DNA of 64,000 nt from Chloroflexota bacterium. GTDB taxonomy: Bacteria > Chloroflexota > UBA6077 > JACCZL01. The translations under genes and the position numbers were made by a program. This document shows positions 8,311 through 17,077 of the stretch, in pieces. The notes under the pieces were generated by a model. That model was not told the origin of the DNA, searched no databases, and worked only from the letters and a program-made list of their open reading frames with translations. The first letter of the stretch is position 1, and each line of letters opens with the position of its first letter. The stretch lies in the NCBI GenBank assembly GCA_020850535.1, contig JADZEM010000187.1, positions 62,001 through 126,000 on the forward strand. Direction: 5' to 3'.

Positions 8311-9738
8311 ATGCGTACCCGAGCGTTCAGCCGACGGCGCTTTTTCGGCAAGATGGCGGGCATGGCCGGCGTGGCAGGCCTGATGGTAGCGGCGTCAGGA
8401 TGCCAGTCGATCCAGGAGGCGCTCGGTCCCAAGACCGGCGGCTCGGGCGGCAGCGCGCCGGCCACCGTCCGCTACATGGGCCACTTCACGGCCCTCGGAG
8501 ACACCGCCCGCGACCGCGCGCAGAAGCAGATCGAGGAGAAGTTCCGGGCGCAGAACGGCAACATCAGCATCCAGTGGGAGCAAACAGCCTGGGAGACCAT
8601 CGGCGAGAAATACATGGCGGCGTGGTCCGCCGGGACGTCACCGGACATCAGCCTGTTCAGCCCGGCCAACACCACGCAGGCAGTCCGCCTCGGCTCACTG
8701 GAGGACTTGCAGCCGGCGTTCAAGCAGTGGCCGGAGAAGGATCAGAAGGATCTGTCCAAGGCGTGGTGGGATACTGGCGCCTACGACGGCAAGAAGTACA
8801 TCGCGCCGCTGCTGCTGTTCGGGGACATGCTGCTCTACCGCAAGAGCCTGTTTGACGCGGTCGGCGTCAATATCGCCGAGATCAAGACCTGGAAGCAGTT
8901 CACCGAAGCCTGCCAGAAGGTCGTCGTCGACGGCCAGGGCCGCAACCCGACGCAGGCCGGCTTCGACGAGTCCACGGTGAAGGTCTGGGGCTGGCACCAG
9001 TTCGCTGCGCGCGGGTCCGGCGCCGGCATCCCACGCTTCGATCAGTTCACCTGGGACCGCCTCAACCGGCCCGACCTCGGGCCGCCGGACTGGAAGGCAG
9101 ACCACTGGACCGATCCGGCCATCGTGGAGACGATCCAGATGGTGGTGGACTGGGTGCTCAAGGACAAGATCCAGCCTCGGTCCTCGCTGACCTACAACCT
9201 GGAAGACGCTGACAACAAGTTCGTCAGCGGCCTCTCGGCGACGTACCAGTTCGGCACCCACCGCTACGGCTCCTGGCGCGAGAAGATGCAGTTCCCGCCG
9301 GAGGATGCGGTCTGGGGCCGCTACCCGACCTGGGACGGCAAGCGCTACGGCCCGGTCCTCGTGAACCACTGGTCGATGGGTGTCTCGAACAAGTCGAAGG
9401 TCAAGGATCAGGCCATCAAGCTGACTGGGTTCTGGATGGGGCCGGATGCCGACCTGGTGATGTCGGATGTCGCCGGGCAGCAGCCACGGCGGGCCAGCAT
9501 CACCGACAACAAGGTGTTCGACCGCCCGGATCTCTCGTTCGTGCGCCTGTTCAGCAAGGCGGCCCAGGAGTGGTCCGAGCCGCTCACCAACCCGCCGGTC
9601 CGCGCCAGCGACATCTACATTCAGGCATACCACCAGATGGTGAACGAGGGTACGCCCGTCGTGAAGGCGATGAGCGAAGCCCGCGACGCCTACCACAAGC
9701 TGCTGGCTGAGATCCCGGCCGACAAGCTGCCGAAGTAG
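8311..9738 (+). CDS. Sugar-type ABC transporter substrate-binding lipoprotein
   Basis: A 475-residue extracellular binding protein of the family-1 carbohydrate type. ATG 8311 is preceded by GGAGGCGAGG, which rules out the longer upstream frame. The signal has RRRFFGK (twin-arginine, residues 8-14), a hydrophobic core and a lipobox AASGC with Cys31, so it is Tat-like and lipid-anchored. The mature part has the usual layout, with WEQTAWETIGEKYMAAWSAG near the start and many Trp and Tyr residues suited to stacking on sugars. It is first in a binding protein-permease-permease operon. The sugar is not predictable. Confidence 0.88.
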   Translation: MRTRAFSRRRFFGKMAGMAGVAGLMVAASGCQSIQEALGPKTGGSGGSAPATVRYMGHFTALGDTARDRAQKQIEEKFRAQNGNISIQWEQTAWETIGEKYMAAWSAGTSPDISLFSPANTTQAVRLGSLEDLQPAFKQWPEKDQKDLSKAWWDTGAYDGKKYIAPLLLFGDMLLYRKSLFDAVGVNIAEIKTWKQFTEACQKVVVDGQGRNPTQAGFDESTVKVWGWHQFAARGSGAGIPRFDQFTWDRLNRPDLGPPDWKADHWTDPAIVETIQMVVDWVLKDKIQPRSSLTYNLEDADNKFVSGLSATYQFGTHRYGSWREKMQFPPEDAVWGRYPTWDGKRYGPVLVNHWSMGVSNKSKVKDQAIKLTGFWMGPDADLVMSDVAGQQPRRASITDNKVFDRPDLSFVRLFSKAAQEWSEPLTNPPVRASDIYIQAYHQMVNEGTPVVKAMSEARDAYHKLLAEIPADKLPK

Positions 9739-9908
9739 GCACGTCCGCACCTGTCTTTCAACGCCGCGGCAGCGCCGTCACCTCGTCGGCGCGTTGCCGC
9801 TCTCGGGTCGCCCGCCCCGCCGGCCGAGAGGCCGGCGTGTGGCGGGCCGCCGCGCACGTCGTTCGTCGATCCCTCGCGGCTCCATCTGGATCGACGCCTG
9901 GGAAGGTG

Positions 9909-10823
9909 ATGCAGCAACAGACCCTCGCGGCTCCCCGTTCCGCCACGCCAGCGCGACGCCAGAAGTTCGACCTCCTGCCGTATCTGATGGTCGCCCCGGC
10001 GCTGCTGGCCATCGGCGTCTTCAGCCTGCTGCCGACGCTCTACGGCATGTTGATCAGCGTGTACCGCGTCGAGTTCGTGCAGTTGCTGACGTTCGTCGGC
10101 TTCGCGAACTACCTGGATGTCCTGGCCGATCCGAAGTTCTGGAACAGCGTTCGGGTCTCGTTCACCTTCACTGCCGCCTCGGTACTTCTGAGCGTCAGCA
10201 TCGGCTTCGCGCTGGCGCTGGTGGCGAACCAGAGCGTCCGTTTCCGGAGCGCGTTTCGTACCGTCGCGCTGCTGCCCTGGGTCACCTCCTACGTGGTGAC
10301 GTACCTGATCTTTCGCTGGATCCTGAACGCCGACTACGGCCTGCTCAACGCCCTGTTCGTGGAAGGGTTCGGCTGGCCACGCATCCAGTGGCTTGGCAAC
10401 CCGGTCCTGGCGATGGCCTGCCTGATCGTCGTGAACGTCTGGCGGGGGGCGCCGTACGCGATGGTGCTGCTGCTGGCTGGCCTCCAGGGCATCCCGGGCG
10501 AGCTGTACGAGGCGGCCGCCATCGACGGCGCGGGCCGCTGGCGGCTCTTTCTGTCGATCACGCTCCCGCTGATGAAGACGGCGATCCTGGTTCTCGTCGT
10601 GCTGACCACCATCGCCGACTTCAACGTCGTCGTGGCGATGCTCGTCCTGACCGGCGGCGGCCCTGGCACGGCCACCGAGTCGATGAGCCTGCGGATGTAC
10701 TACGAGGCGTTCGTGAACGCGCGGATGGGTACGGCCTCGGCGGTCGCCATGATCATCTTCGGCATCAACTTGTTGCTGACGCTGGTCTACGTCCGCGTGC
10801 TCAAGACGGAGCGATACTACTGA
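9909..10823 (+). CDS. Carbohydrate ABC transporter permease 1 (MalF/UgpA type)
   Basis: A 304-residue membrane permease with six predicted helices, beginning with LPYLMVAPALLAIGVFSLLP after a basic N-terminus. The EAA loop, ELYEAAAIDGAGRWRLFLSI, is the docking site for the ATPase. The chosen ATG at 9909 follows GGGAAGG; an in-frame ATG at 9837 exists but adds a residue stretch unlike the family. Its stop TGA shares its last base with the ATG of the next permease (10821-10825), so the two are translationally coupled. Confidence 0.9.
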   Translation: MQQQTLAAPRSATPARRQKFDLLPYLMVAPALLAIGVFSLLPTLYGMLISVYRVEFVQLLTFVGFANYLDVLADPKFWNSVRVSFTFTAASVLLSVSIGFALALVANQSVRFRSAFRTVALLPWVTSYVVTYLIFRWILNADYGLLNALFVEGFGWPRIQWLGNPVLAMACLIVVNVWRGAPYAMVLLLAGLQGIPGELYEAAAIDGAGRWRLFLSITLPLMKTAILVLVVLTTIADFNVVVAMLVLTGGGPGTATESMSLRMYYEAFVNARMGTASAVAMIIFGINLLLTLVYVRVLKTERYY

Positions 10824-11695
10824 TGGCCAGCAGCACGCTCCCCCTGGAGAAGCCGACTCATGCCGCCGGATCCCGCTGGGACGCAGCGCGCGTCGCCGTC
10901 TACGGCGTCATGGGGCTGGTCAGCGTCTCGTCGCTGCTGCCGTTCGTCTGGGCGTTCCTGACCTCGCTGAAGGTCGAGCGGCAGGTGTACGCCTTCCCGC
11001 CGCAGATCCTGCCCAACCCCGCGACGGCGTACAACTACCTGCAGGCGATCCAGCACGGACTGCTGCTGGCGCTGTTCAACAGCCTGTTCATCTCGCTGAT
11101 GACCGTGCTGCTGGTGCTGGCGGCCGGCTCGCTGGCGGCCTACGCCCTGGCCCGGATCACGTTTCGCGGCAGCCAGTTCGTCCTCTTCCTGATCCTGGTG
11201 CCGATGATGATCCCGGGGCTGGTGAACCTCGTGCCCACCTACATCATCATGGCGAAGCTGGGCCTGCTGGACAGCTACCAGGGGCTGATCCTGATCTACT
11301 GGGTACACTCGCTGCCGCTGGCGATCTGGGTGCTGCGCGGCTTCTTCCACGAGGTGCCCCACGAGCTCGAGGACGCCGCGTCCGTGGACGGCGCGTCCCG
11401 ACTGCGGATCCTCTGGTCGATCATGATCCCGCTCTCGCAGCCGGCCCTGGCGGCGGTGGCGCTGCTGGTCTTCCTCAACTCCTGGAACGAGTTCGTCATC
11501 GCGTCGATCATGACCTCGTCGTCGCTGATGCGGACGGCCCAGGTCTTCCTGTACCTGCACATGACCGACGTGGGCGTCAACTGGGGCGAGATGATGGCGT
11601 CCGGGCTGGCAACCAACCTGCCGGTGCTCGCGCTGTTCCTGCTGCTGCAACGACGGTTCATCGCCGGGCTGACGGCGGGCGCGCTGAAGACCTGA
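10823..11695 (+). CDS. Carbohydrate ABC transporter permease 2 (MalG/UgpE type)
   Basis: A 290-residue second permease with six helices. The first is VYGVMGLVSVSSLLPFVWAF, followed by the family segment SLKVERQVYAFPPQILP. The EAA loop reads HELEDAASVDGASRLRILWSI, and there is a SWNEFVIASIM segment near the C-terminus. ATG 10823 overlaps the upstream stop by one base. No ATP-binding subunit follows. A strong 30-bp palindrome at 11764-11793 probably marks the end of the operon. Family members often borrow a shared MsiK-like ATPase from elsewhere in the genome. Confidence 0.9.
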   Translation: MASSTLPLEKPTHAAGSRWDAARVAVYGVMGLVSVSSLLPFVWAFLTSLKVERQVYAFPPQILPNPATAYNYLQAIQHGLLLALFNSLFISLMTVLLVLAAGSLAAYALARITFRGSQFVLFLILVPMMIPGLVNLVPTYIIMAKLGLLDSYQGLILIYWVHSLPLAIWVLRGFFHEVPHELEDAASVDGASRLRILWSIMIPLSQPALAAVALLVFLNSWNEFVIASIMTSSSLMRTAQVFLYLHMTDVGVNWGEMMASGLATNLPVLALFLLLQRRFIAGLTAGALKT

Positions 11696-11763
11696 CCGGC
11701 GCCGATTCAGGCGGCAACTGAGCACCGATTCTGGGTCCACGGCGCCGTGCTGGACTGCGATCG

Positions 11764-11793
11764 GGGCGGGCGGCCTCCGGAGGCCGCCCGCCC
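11764..11793. terminator. 30-bp perfect palindrome after the sugar ABC operon
   Basis: A 15-base arm GGGCGGGCGGCCTCC is followed with no gap by its exact reverse complement. As RNA it would form a very stable GC hairpin 69 bases after the last permease. There is no U-tract, so it may act as an RNA-stabilising or pausing structure rather than a classical terminator. The remainder of 11696-11956 shows no other feature. Confidence 0.45.
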
Positions 11794-11956
11794 ACAGCCT
11801 GTCTGTCGATCCGCGCCGCGGTCCGTGCACCTCGCTGCTGCCCGTAGGCTCCAGCATCTGACGCCAACCGTCGAGGGCGGCGAACGGCGCGGCCACACGA
11901 CCGGCCGTGACGTTCTACACTTCTCCGACCAGGACTCGGCGGCGGAGGACGACACC

Positions 11957-12880
11957 ATGACGCGGGTGGGTTGGCTTGGGCTGGGCGCGATGGGGATGCC
12001 GATGGCGCGGCGACTCGTGGGTGCCGGGTACACCGTCACGGGCTTCGACCCGATGCCGGGCGCGCGGGAGACGTTCACGTCGGCTGGCGGCGTCTCGGTC
12101 CCAACTGCCGCCGAGGCCTGCGCCGGGGCGGACCTCGTCTTCATCACCGTAGCCACGCCAGACCAGACGATGGCCGCGATGTTCGGTCCGAGCGGCGGCG
12201 CAAGCGAGCTTCAGGCCGGCTCGACGGTCATCGTGATGAGCACGGTCGGTCCGGCCGCCGTACGCGAGCTCGAGCAGCGGCTGGGCGGCCAGGGCGTCCG
12301 CGTGCTCGACGCTCCGATGAGCGGCGGCGTCGCCCGCGCCGAGCGTGGCGATCTGGTGGTGATGGTCGGCGGCCCCCGCGCCCTCTTCGACTCGCTGGCT
12401 GAGGAGCTGAACGCCCTCGGCAGCACTGTCGCCTACGTCGGCGAGCAGGTCGGCGAGGGGCAGGCGTTGAAGCTGGTGAACCAGTTGCTGGCCGGCGTCC
12501 ACATCGCCGCCGCCGCCGAGGCCCTCGGCTTCGCCGCCGCCCTGGGGCTGGACCCACGCGCCGCCTGGGAGGTCGTGCGGCATGGGGCAGCCGGCTCGTT
12601 CATGCTGAACGACCGTGGCGCGCGGATGCTGGATGCCGAGTTCGAGCCGGTCCGGAGCGCCCTGGACATCTTCGTCAAGGACATGGGGCTGGTGGTGGGC
12701 GCGGCCAAGGCCCACAAGCTCCCGACGCCCCTGGCGGCGGCCGCCGAGCAGTTGTACCTCGCCGGTTCAGCCGAGGGGCTGGGCCGCCGCGACGACTCGG
12801 CGGTCGTCACCCTCTTCGAGCGGTGGGTGGGCCGGTCGGTCTCCGACAAGCACGAGCAGCATTCCGACCGCCAGGAGTAG
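11957..12880 (+). CDS. 3-hydroxyisobutyrate dehydrogenase-like NAD(P)-dependent reductase
   Basis: A 307-residue beta-hydroxyacid dehydrogenase. The Rossmann fold opens at residue 5 with GWLGLGAMGMPMARRL (GxGxxG). The substrate loop DAPMSGGVARAERGDLVVMVGG is the family signature. The GQALKLVNQLL segment carries the conserved catalytic lysine. These enzymes oxidise small hydroxyacids such as 3-hydroxyisobutyrate, tartronate semialdehyde derivatives or glutamate semialdehyde analogues; which one is not evident. ATG 11957 follows GGAGGA; the frame is open upstream but lacks family similarity there. Its position after a sugar transporter and before an SDR suits sugar-acid catabolism. Confidence 0.86.
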   Translation: MTRVGWLGLGAMGMPMARRLVGAGYTVTGFDPMPGARETFTSAGGVSVPTAAEACAGADLVFITVATPDQTMAAMFGPSGGASELQAGSTVIVMSTVGPAAVRELEQRLGGQGVRVLDAPMSGGVARAERGDLVVMVGGPRALFDSLAEELNALGSTVAYVGEQVGEGQALKLVNQLLAGVHIAAAAEALGFAAALGLDPRAAWEVVRHGAAGSFMLNDRGARMLDAEFEPVRSALDIFVKDMGLVVGAAKAHKLPTPLAAAAEQLYLAGSAEGLGRRDDSAVVTLFERWVGRSVSDKHEQHSDRQE

Positions 12881-12966
12881 CATCGATCCATCACACGGCG
12901 TTCGCCGGCCGCTCCACGGTGGCAGCCGTACCGGGCAGCCTCACACTTCACGAGCAGGACTGAGCC

Positions 12967-13749
12967 ATGATGCTGGAAGGTCGTCGTGCCCTGGTCACGG
13001 GCGCAGGTATGGGTATCGGACAGGGGATCGCGCTGGAGCTGGCCCGCGCGGGTGCGGACGTCGTCGTCCACTACGCCAACAGCGCCAGCGGTGCAGAGGA
13101 CACAGCGGCCCAGATCCGCGCGATGGGCCGCTCGGCGCACGTCGTGCAGGGCGATCTGGCGAAGGTCGCCGACTGCCGGAAGATCGTGGATGGCGCGGTC
13201 GCGGCGCTCGGCGGCCTGGACATCCTGGTCAACAATGGCGGCGTCACCCGGTCCGTCGACTTCACCGAGATGTCGGAGGAGTTGTACGACGAAGTCTTCA
13301 ACATCAACATGCGCGGCTACTTCTTCTGCGCGCAGCAGGCCGCGCCGCACCTTGACGCACGCGGACACGGGGCCATCGTCAACATCTCGTCGGTCCACGG
13401 CTGGGCCGGCGCGCCTCAGCACACGGCCTATGCGGCCACCAAAGGCGCGATCAACGCCTTCACCCGTCAACTCGCCATCGAGCTGGCCCCGCGTGGCATC
13501 CGTGTCAACTGCATCGCGCCGGGCCTCATCGAGGTGCCGCGCTACTTCGACGATCCGGACTACACGACTGAGTCTGGCGCGGCCCGCGTGCCGATCGGGC
13601 GCGTCGGCCTGCCGAAGGACATCGGGCCGGCCGTGGCGTTCCTCTGCTCCGAAGGGGCCGGCTTCATCACCGGTCAGGTGATCTACGTGGATGGCGGCTC
13701 CACGGCGCGGCTGAACGCCCGGCCCACGCCGCCGAACGCCACCCGCTGA
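12967..13749 (+). CDS. Short-chain dehydrogenase/reductase (SDR)
   Basis: A 260-residue classical SDR. The cofactor motif TGAGMGIG is near residue 10, and the structural motif reads VNNGG instead of the usual NNAG. The catalytic set is Ser in [11 protein letters not shown] and the YAATK motif with Tyr and Lys. The C-terminal region ends [12 protein letters not shown], as in glucose 1-dehydrogenase and 3-oxoacyl-ACP reductase relatives. It probably oxidises a sugar or hydroxyacid. It lies 86 bases after the hydroxyisobutyrate-dehydrogenase-like gene and may share its transcript. Confidence 0.88.
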   Translation: MMLEGRRALVTGAGMGIGQGIALELARAGADVVVHYANSASGAEDTAAQIRAMGRSAHVVQGDLAKVADCRKIVDGAVAALGGLDILVNNGGVTRSVDFTEMSEELYDEVFNINMRGYFFCAQQAAPHLDARGHGAIVNISSVHGWAGAPQHTAYAATKGAINAFTRQLAIELAPRGIRVNCIAPGLIEVPRYFDDPDYTTESGAARVPIGRVGLPKDIGPAVAFLCSEGAGFITGQVIYVDGGSTARLNARPTPPNATR

Positions 13750-13778
13750 GCACGGTCAGCCCCCGCGCTCCGGACGCC

Positions 13779-14489
13779 CTACCGACGCACCACGCCCGTC
13801 AGCGGATACGACGCGGCCACGTAGCAGAGTCCGTCGTCGCCACGCTGCACGAGGTGGATGTCGCGAATCTCCAGGGTGCGGGCGCCCGGGTCGGCGAACA
13901 GGCCCGTGTGCTCCTGGATCAGCGCCCGGGCCTGCTCGAAGGCGGCGCGGTCTGGCAGGCCGGACATCAGCGTCCAGTGCGGCGCGAATCGTTCCAGCGC
14001 CCGGGCCTCGCCGAAGCGTACGTACAGCTCATGCAAGCGGGCATGCCCGGTGGCGGGCGGGGGGCTGCAGAACGTCGCCGTGTGCAGCGAGTTGATCGTG
14101 GTGGCGAGCAGCCGGTGGAGACGGTCGAGCGCGCCATCGGCAGAGTCGAAGCGGGCGACGAGCGCCTCTGGTGCGGCGTGGAAGTCGTCGTAGAACCGAC
14201 CGTTCGTCAAGGTGAACGGGGCCACGCGCGACGCGATCCAGGCCGTCCGGGCCTCGATCTCGTCAAGGTCGGCGTCGGCGTACTCGATAGCGCCACCGGT
14301 GATCGTACAGTGAACGCCGTACGGCGGCGCACCGCCGAGCCAGCTCGTCAGCGTGGCCGCGTCCAGGAACGGCGCGAGACTCGACGCCTGCCGTACGCGT
14401 GACCAGATCTCGTAGCCGAGGATGCTCGACACGGCCCGGTGAAACGGGTGGTCCGCCTCGACCACCAGAAAGACCCCGATCTGTACCAT
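13779..14489 (-). CDS. 2H phosphoesterase-like protein (2'-5' RNA ligase superfamily fold)
   Basis: A 236-residue protein with the two histidine motifs of the 2H superfamily, H60-C-T62 in YGVHCTIT and H171-W-T173 in APHWTLMSG. The spacing of about 110 residues is right for the two lobes. Members hydrolyse or ligate cyclic phosphodiesters such as 2',3'-cyclic ends, but many are uncharacterised. The reading frame is open to 14906, where it merely shadows the neighbouring amidohydrolase. The real start is ATG 14489, with GAGGAG a few bases upstream. The amidohydrolase gene lies 46 bases upstream on the same strand, so they may be co-transcribed. Confidence 0.7.
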   Translation of the reverse strand: MVQIGVFLVVEADHPFHRAVSSILGYEIWSRVRQASSLAPFLDAATLTSWLGGAPPYGVHCTITGGAIEYADADLDEIEARTAWIASRVAPFTLTNGRFYDDFHAAPEALVARFDSADGALDRLHRLLATTINSLHTATFCSPPPATGHARLHELYVRFGEARALERFAPHWTLMSGLPDRAAFEQARALIQEHTGLFADPGARTLEIRDIHLVQRGDDGLCYVAASYPLTGVVRR

Positions 14490-14535
14490 GCGCTCCTCAC
14501 TGGTCAGTGTCGTGACACGTCGGAACGACCGGGCG

Positions 14536-16131
14536 CTACTGCGCGCTCCACACGCGCTGCCCGCCCACGTAGGTTGCCAGCACCGGCACCGCCCCGATCC
14601 GGTCGTGCGGAACAGCCGTCGGGTCGTCGCCCAGCACGACGAAGTCGGCCAGGAAGCCCGGCGCAAGCTGTCCCTTGTACTGGCTCTCGCCTGACGCCTG
14701 CGCGCCGGCCGTGGTGTAGAGCCGCAGCGCCTCCAGCGGTGCGATCCGCTGGCTCGGCCCGATGGACGCCCCATCCGACCCCTGCCGCGTGACGCAGCTC
14801 TGCATCGCCAGCAGCGGCTCGAATGGCCCGCACGGATAGTCTGACGAGCCGGCCACGCCGACGCCCAGGTCAAGGAACGACCGGTGCGCGAACATCCGCT
14901 CGGCACGCGCTGCGCCGTACCATTCCAGCAATCGGCCGCCGTGGTAGTGGACGTAGCTGCCGAACGGCACGCCGATCATCCCCAGCTTGCCCATCCGGGC
15001 CAGGATCTGGTCGGTGATGACCGAGCAATGCTCGATGCGATGGTGGGCCTCGGGGCGCGGGTTCGCGGCATCGGCTTCCTCGATCAGGTCGAGCAGCAGC
15101 GCGATGGCCCGGTCACCGTTGGCGTGGACGGCCAGCCGGCTGCCCGCGTTGTGGACGCGCTGCACCATCGTCCGAAGGTCGTCGGCCGAGGTCGTCTGCA
15201 TGCCGTGGTACTCGGTCCCCTCGAACGGCTGCTCCAGGAGACAGGTCCGCCCGCCGATGGCCCCGTCCACAAACCCTTTGATCCCGCCGATCCGCAGGTG
15301 GTGGTCGCCAAATCCAGTCCGCAGGGCCAGCGACTCATAGGCGCCGAACGCATCGTAGGAAAGCAGCATGTTGATCCGGGCGGACAGGATGCCGCGCCGC
15401 CGCGCCTCCTGGTACAGCTCGAGATCGCGCGGGCCAACGAGCGCATCACCGAGCGAGGTCAGGCCGGCCGCGTGAAACATGGCCAGGGCGCGTTCCAGGC
15501 CGCCGAGCCGATCCTCCAGCGTGGCGGCCGGCACGATCGTCGGGCCGTTGGCGACGGCCGGGTAGGCGAACTCGAACAGCCCACGCTCGTAGAGGACGCC
15601 GTTGAGCCGCCCGGCCGCGTCCCGACCGTACTCCCCGCCCTCCGGGGCCACCGAATCGTCGGTCAGTCCGCCCAACTCCAGCGCCTTCGAGTTGACCACG
15701 CCCCAGTGGCCCGCCACCTGCACCACCAGCACCGGATGATCGGGCGCGACTTCGTCCAGATCCCAGCGGGTCAGCAGCCGTCCCTCGGCCATTTTGGCGT
15801 CGTCGTAGCGGCTGGCGCGAATCCAGGAGCCGGGCGGCATCCGCACCGCCTGATCGAGCACGGCGCGCGTCAACTCGGCCAGTGAGCCGACCACGCCGGC
15901 CGACACGTCGAGGTTGAGCAGGTCTTCGGCCACGATGGACGGGTGAATGTGCGCGTCGTTGAAGCCGGGGACGATCGCGCCATCCCCCAGGTCCGCGACG
16001 GCAGCCTCAGGGAAGCGTGCGCGGAGGTCCGCCAGCACACCGACGGCCACGATCCGCTCGCCCGCCACCACGAACGCCTCTGGCTCGGCATCGGTCAACG
16101 CGATGACCCGGCGCGCCCGAAAAATCTCCAC
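14536..16131 (-). CDS. YtcJ-like metal-dependent amidohydrolase
   Basis: A 531-residue amidohydrolase with the YtcJ/AepA-type layout. A short N-terminal beta domain leads to the metal-binding GFNDAHIHP (His61 and His63). Later family segments include RLAVHANGDRAI, RIEHCSVI and a GSSDYPCGPFEPLLAMQ loop with the conserved aspartate. The C-terminus returns to the beta sandwich (GQLAPGFLADFVVLGDDPT). The enzyme should hydrolyse an amide or related C-N bond in a small molecule, in the cytosol. The start is GTG 16131, with GGAGG just upstream; the 39 residues that extend the frame are low-complexity and unlike the family. Confidence 0.85.
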   Translation of the reverse strand: MEIFRARRVIALTDAEPEAFVVAGERIVAVGVLADLRARFPEAAVADLGDGAIVPGFNDAHIHPSIVAEDLLNLDVSAGVVGSLAELTRAVLDQAVRMPPGSWIRASRYDDAKMAEGRLLTRWDLDEVAPDHPVLVVQVAGHWGVVNSKALELGGLTDDSVAPEGGEYGRDAAGRLNGVLYERGLFEFAYPAVANGPTIVPAATLEDRLGGLERALAMFHAAGLTSLGDALVGPRDLELYQEARRRGILSARINMLLSYDAFGAYESLALRTGFGDHHLRIGGIKGFVDGAIGGRTCLLEQPFEGTEYHGMQTTSADDLRTMVQRVHNAGSRLAVHANGDRAIALLLDLIEEADAANPRPEAHHRIEHCSVITDQILARMGKLGMIGVPFGSYVHYHGGRLLEWYGAARAERMFAHRSFLDLGVGVAGSSDYPCGPFEPLLAMQSCVTRQGSDGASIGPSQRIAPLEALRLYTTAGAQASGESQYKGQLAPGFLADFVVLGDDPTAVPHDRIGAVPVLATYVGGQRVWSAQ

Positions 16132-16274
16132 AGCGGCCCTCCAGCATCCCGGCTCGGTTGGCGAGATGGTAGCCGGTCGGCTGCCTGGCCGCTGCAGCCC
16201 CGTCCGATGGCAATCCGGCCCTGTCCGATGGCAAGAGGGCCGTGTCACGGTCGCTCGGGTACACTCACTGGAGT

Positions 16275-16649
16275 ATGAGCACGACGCCGCTGAACTTCAT
16301 CCCGACCTACATCGAGCTTGACCGCGACCGTCAACGACTGCTCGTCCGCTGGGCTGACGAGCACGAATCGTCGATGGGCTGGGAGTACCTCCGCTGGCGC
16401 TGCCCGTGCGCCGAGTGCAGCGGCGAGGGCGGCATGCCCGGGCTGCTCTCCAGCCTTCCCATGTTCAAGCCCGGCCAGACCATCATGAACGACATCAACC
16501 TGACGGGCCGCTACGGCGTGACGCCCGTCTGGGGCGACGGCCACAGCCTGGGGATCTACACGTTCCGGATGCTCAGAACGATCTGCCCGTGCACGGCATG
16601 CGTCGACGAGCGCGGCGGCGAAGCGCCGAAGGGCCGCATCGACTACTGA
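16275..16649 (+). CDS. DUF971 domain protein with two CxCxxC motifs
   Basis: A 124-residue protein matching DUF971, the domain also found at the N-terminus of gamma-butyrobetaine hydroxylase, where it binds zinc. It carries LRWRCPCAEC (Cys43, 45, 48) and the WGDGHSLGIYTFRMLR signature. A second cluster, CPCTAC (Cys104, 106, 109), mirrors the first. In bacteria, DUF971 genes often sit near iron-sulphur assembly or Mrp genes, but not here. ATG 16275 follows GGAG by only one base, and a -10-like TACACT ends ten bases upstream, so the message may be almost leaderless. Confidence 0.82.
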   Translation: MSTTPLNFIPTYIELDRDRQRLLVRWADEHESSMGWEYLRWRCPCAECSGEGGMPGLLSSLPMFKPGQTIMNDINLTGRYGVTPVWGDGHSLGIYTFRMLRTICPCTACVDERGGEAPKGRIDY

Positions 16650-16810
16650 TCGTGGGATCGTGGATGCGTAATACTGGCCGGTCAGTCGTGAACGACCGGG
16701 TCGGGTCACTCGACGCTTCCCCCGTCATCCCGAGCGACCCTGCGATTCACGCCAGCAGAGTCACTTGCTGACGTGTGCTGTGGCATCGTAGCAAGCACGC
16801 AACTCCCCAT

Positions 16811-16974
16811 GTCATCTTGAGCGCAGCCAAGGACCTCACCCGCTGACGCGAACATCGACGGTCAGCGGGTAACGGGAGCATTGACGCTCGGAGCGTGAAG
16901 CACAAGCTAACGTCGCAGGGTGACACGAGCGTTGACGGTCAGCGGGTGAGATCCTTCGCTGCGCTCAGGATGAC
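16811..16974. repeat. 164-bp intergenic element with 37-bp inverted ends
   Basis: The left end (16811-16847) and the reverse complement of the right end (16938-16974) agree at 34 of 37 positions by eye. Both begin GTCATCYTGAGCGCAG and run into CTCACCCGCTGAC. It lies in the spacer 16650-17077, which has no credible gene. A related GTCATCCCGAGCG motif sits at about 16729-16741, and a similar composite occupies 41846-42111. No target duplication is visible. Confidence 0.65.
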
Positions 16975-17006
16975 ACCTGCAAGTCGCGCGCTTTCATCCC
17001 ATTATT

Positions 17007-17075
17007 CCCACGACCCACGACCCACGACCCACGACCCACGACCCACGACCCACGACCCACGACCCACGACCCACG
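17007..17075. repeat. Tandem array of the heptamer CCCACGA, nine copies
   Basis: Nine perfect head-to-tail copies of CCCACGA (17007-17069) and a partial tenth copy end three bases before the ftsH stop codon at 17078-17080. Seven is not a multiple of three and the tract is non-coding, so copy-number change by slippage would be tolerated. Possible roles, such as a structure in the ftsH 3' end, are untested. Confidence 0.85.
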
Positions 17076-17077
17076 CC

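Noticed and set aside
9794-10822. N-terminal extension of the second sugar permease to 633 codons
   Set aside because: The added region is out-of-frame reading of the first permease; the TGATG junction at 10821-10825 gives the natural start.
14884-15885. 333-codon open frame on the plus strand
   Set aside because: It is antisense to the YtcJ-like amidohydrolase, whose motifs are intact; the plus-strand product has no recognisable family.
16201-16240. Two direct copies of TCCGATGGCAA, 21 bp apart
   Set aside because: Only two short copies are present in the spacer before the DUF971 gene, too little to call a regulatory array.
17007-17075. CRISPR-like array
   Set aside because: Units are 7 bp with no spacers, so it is a simple tandem repeat.
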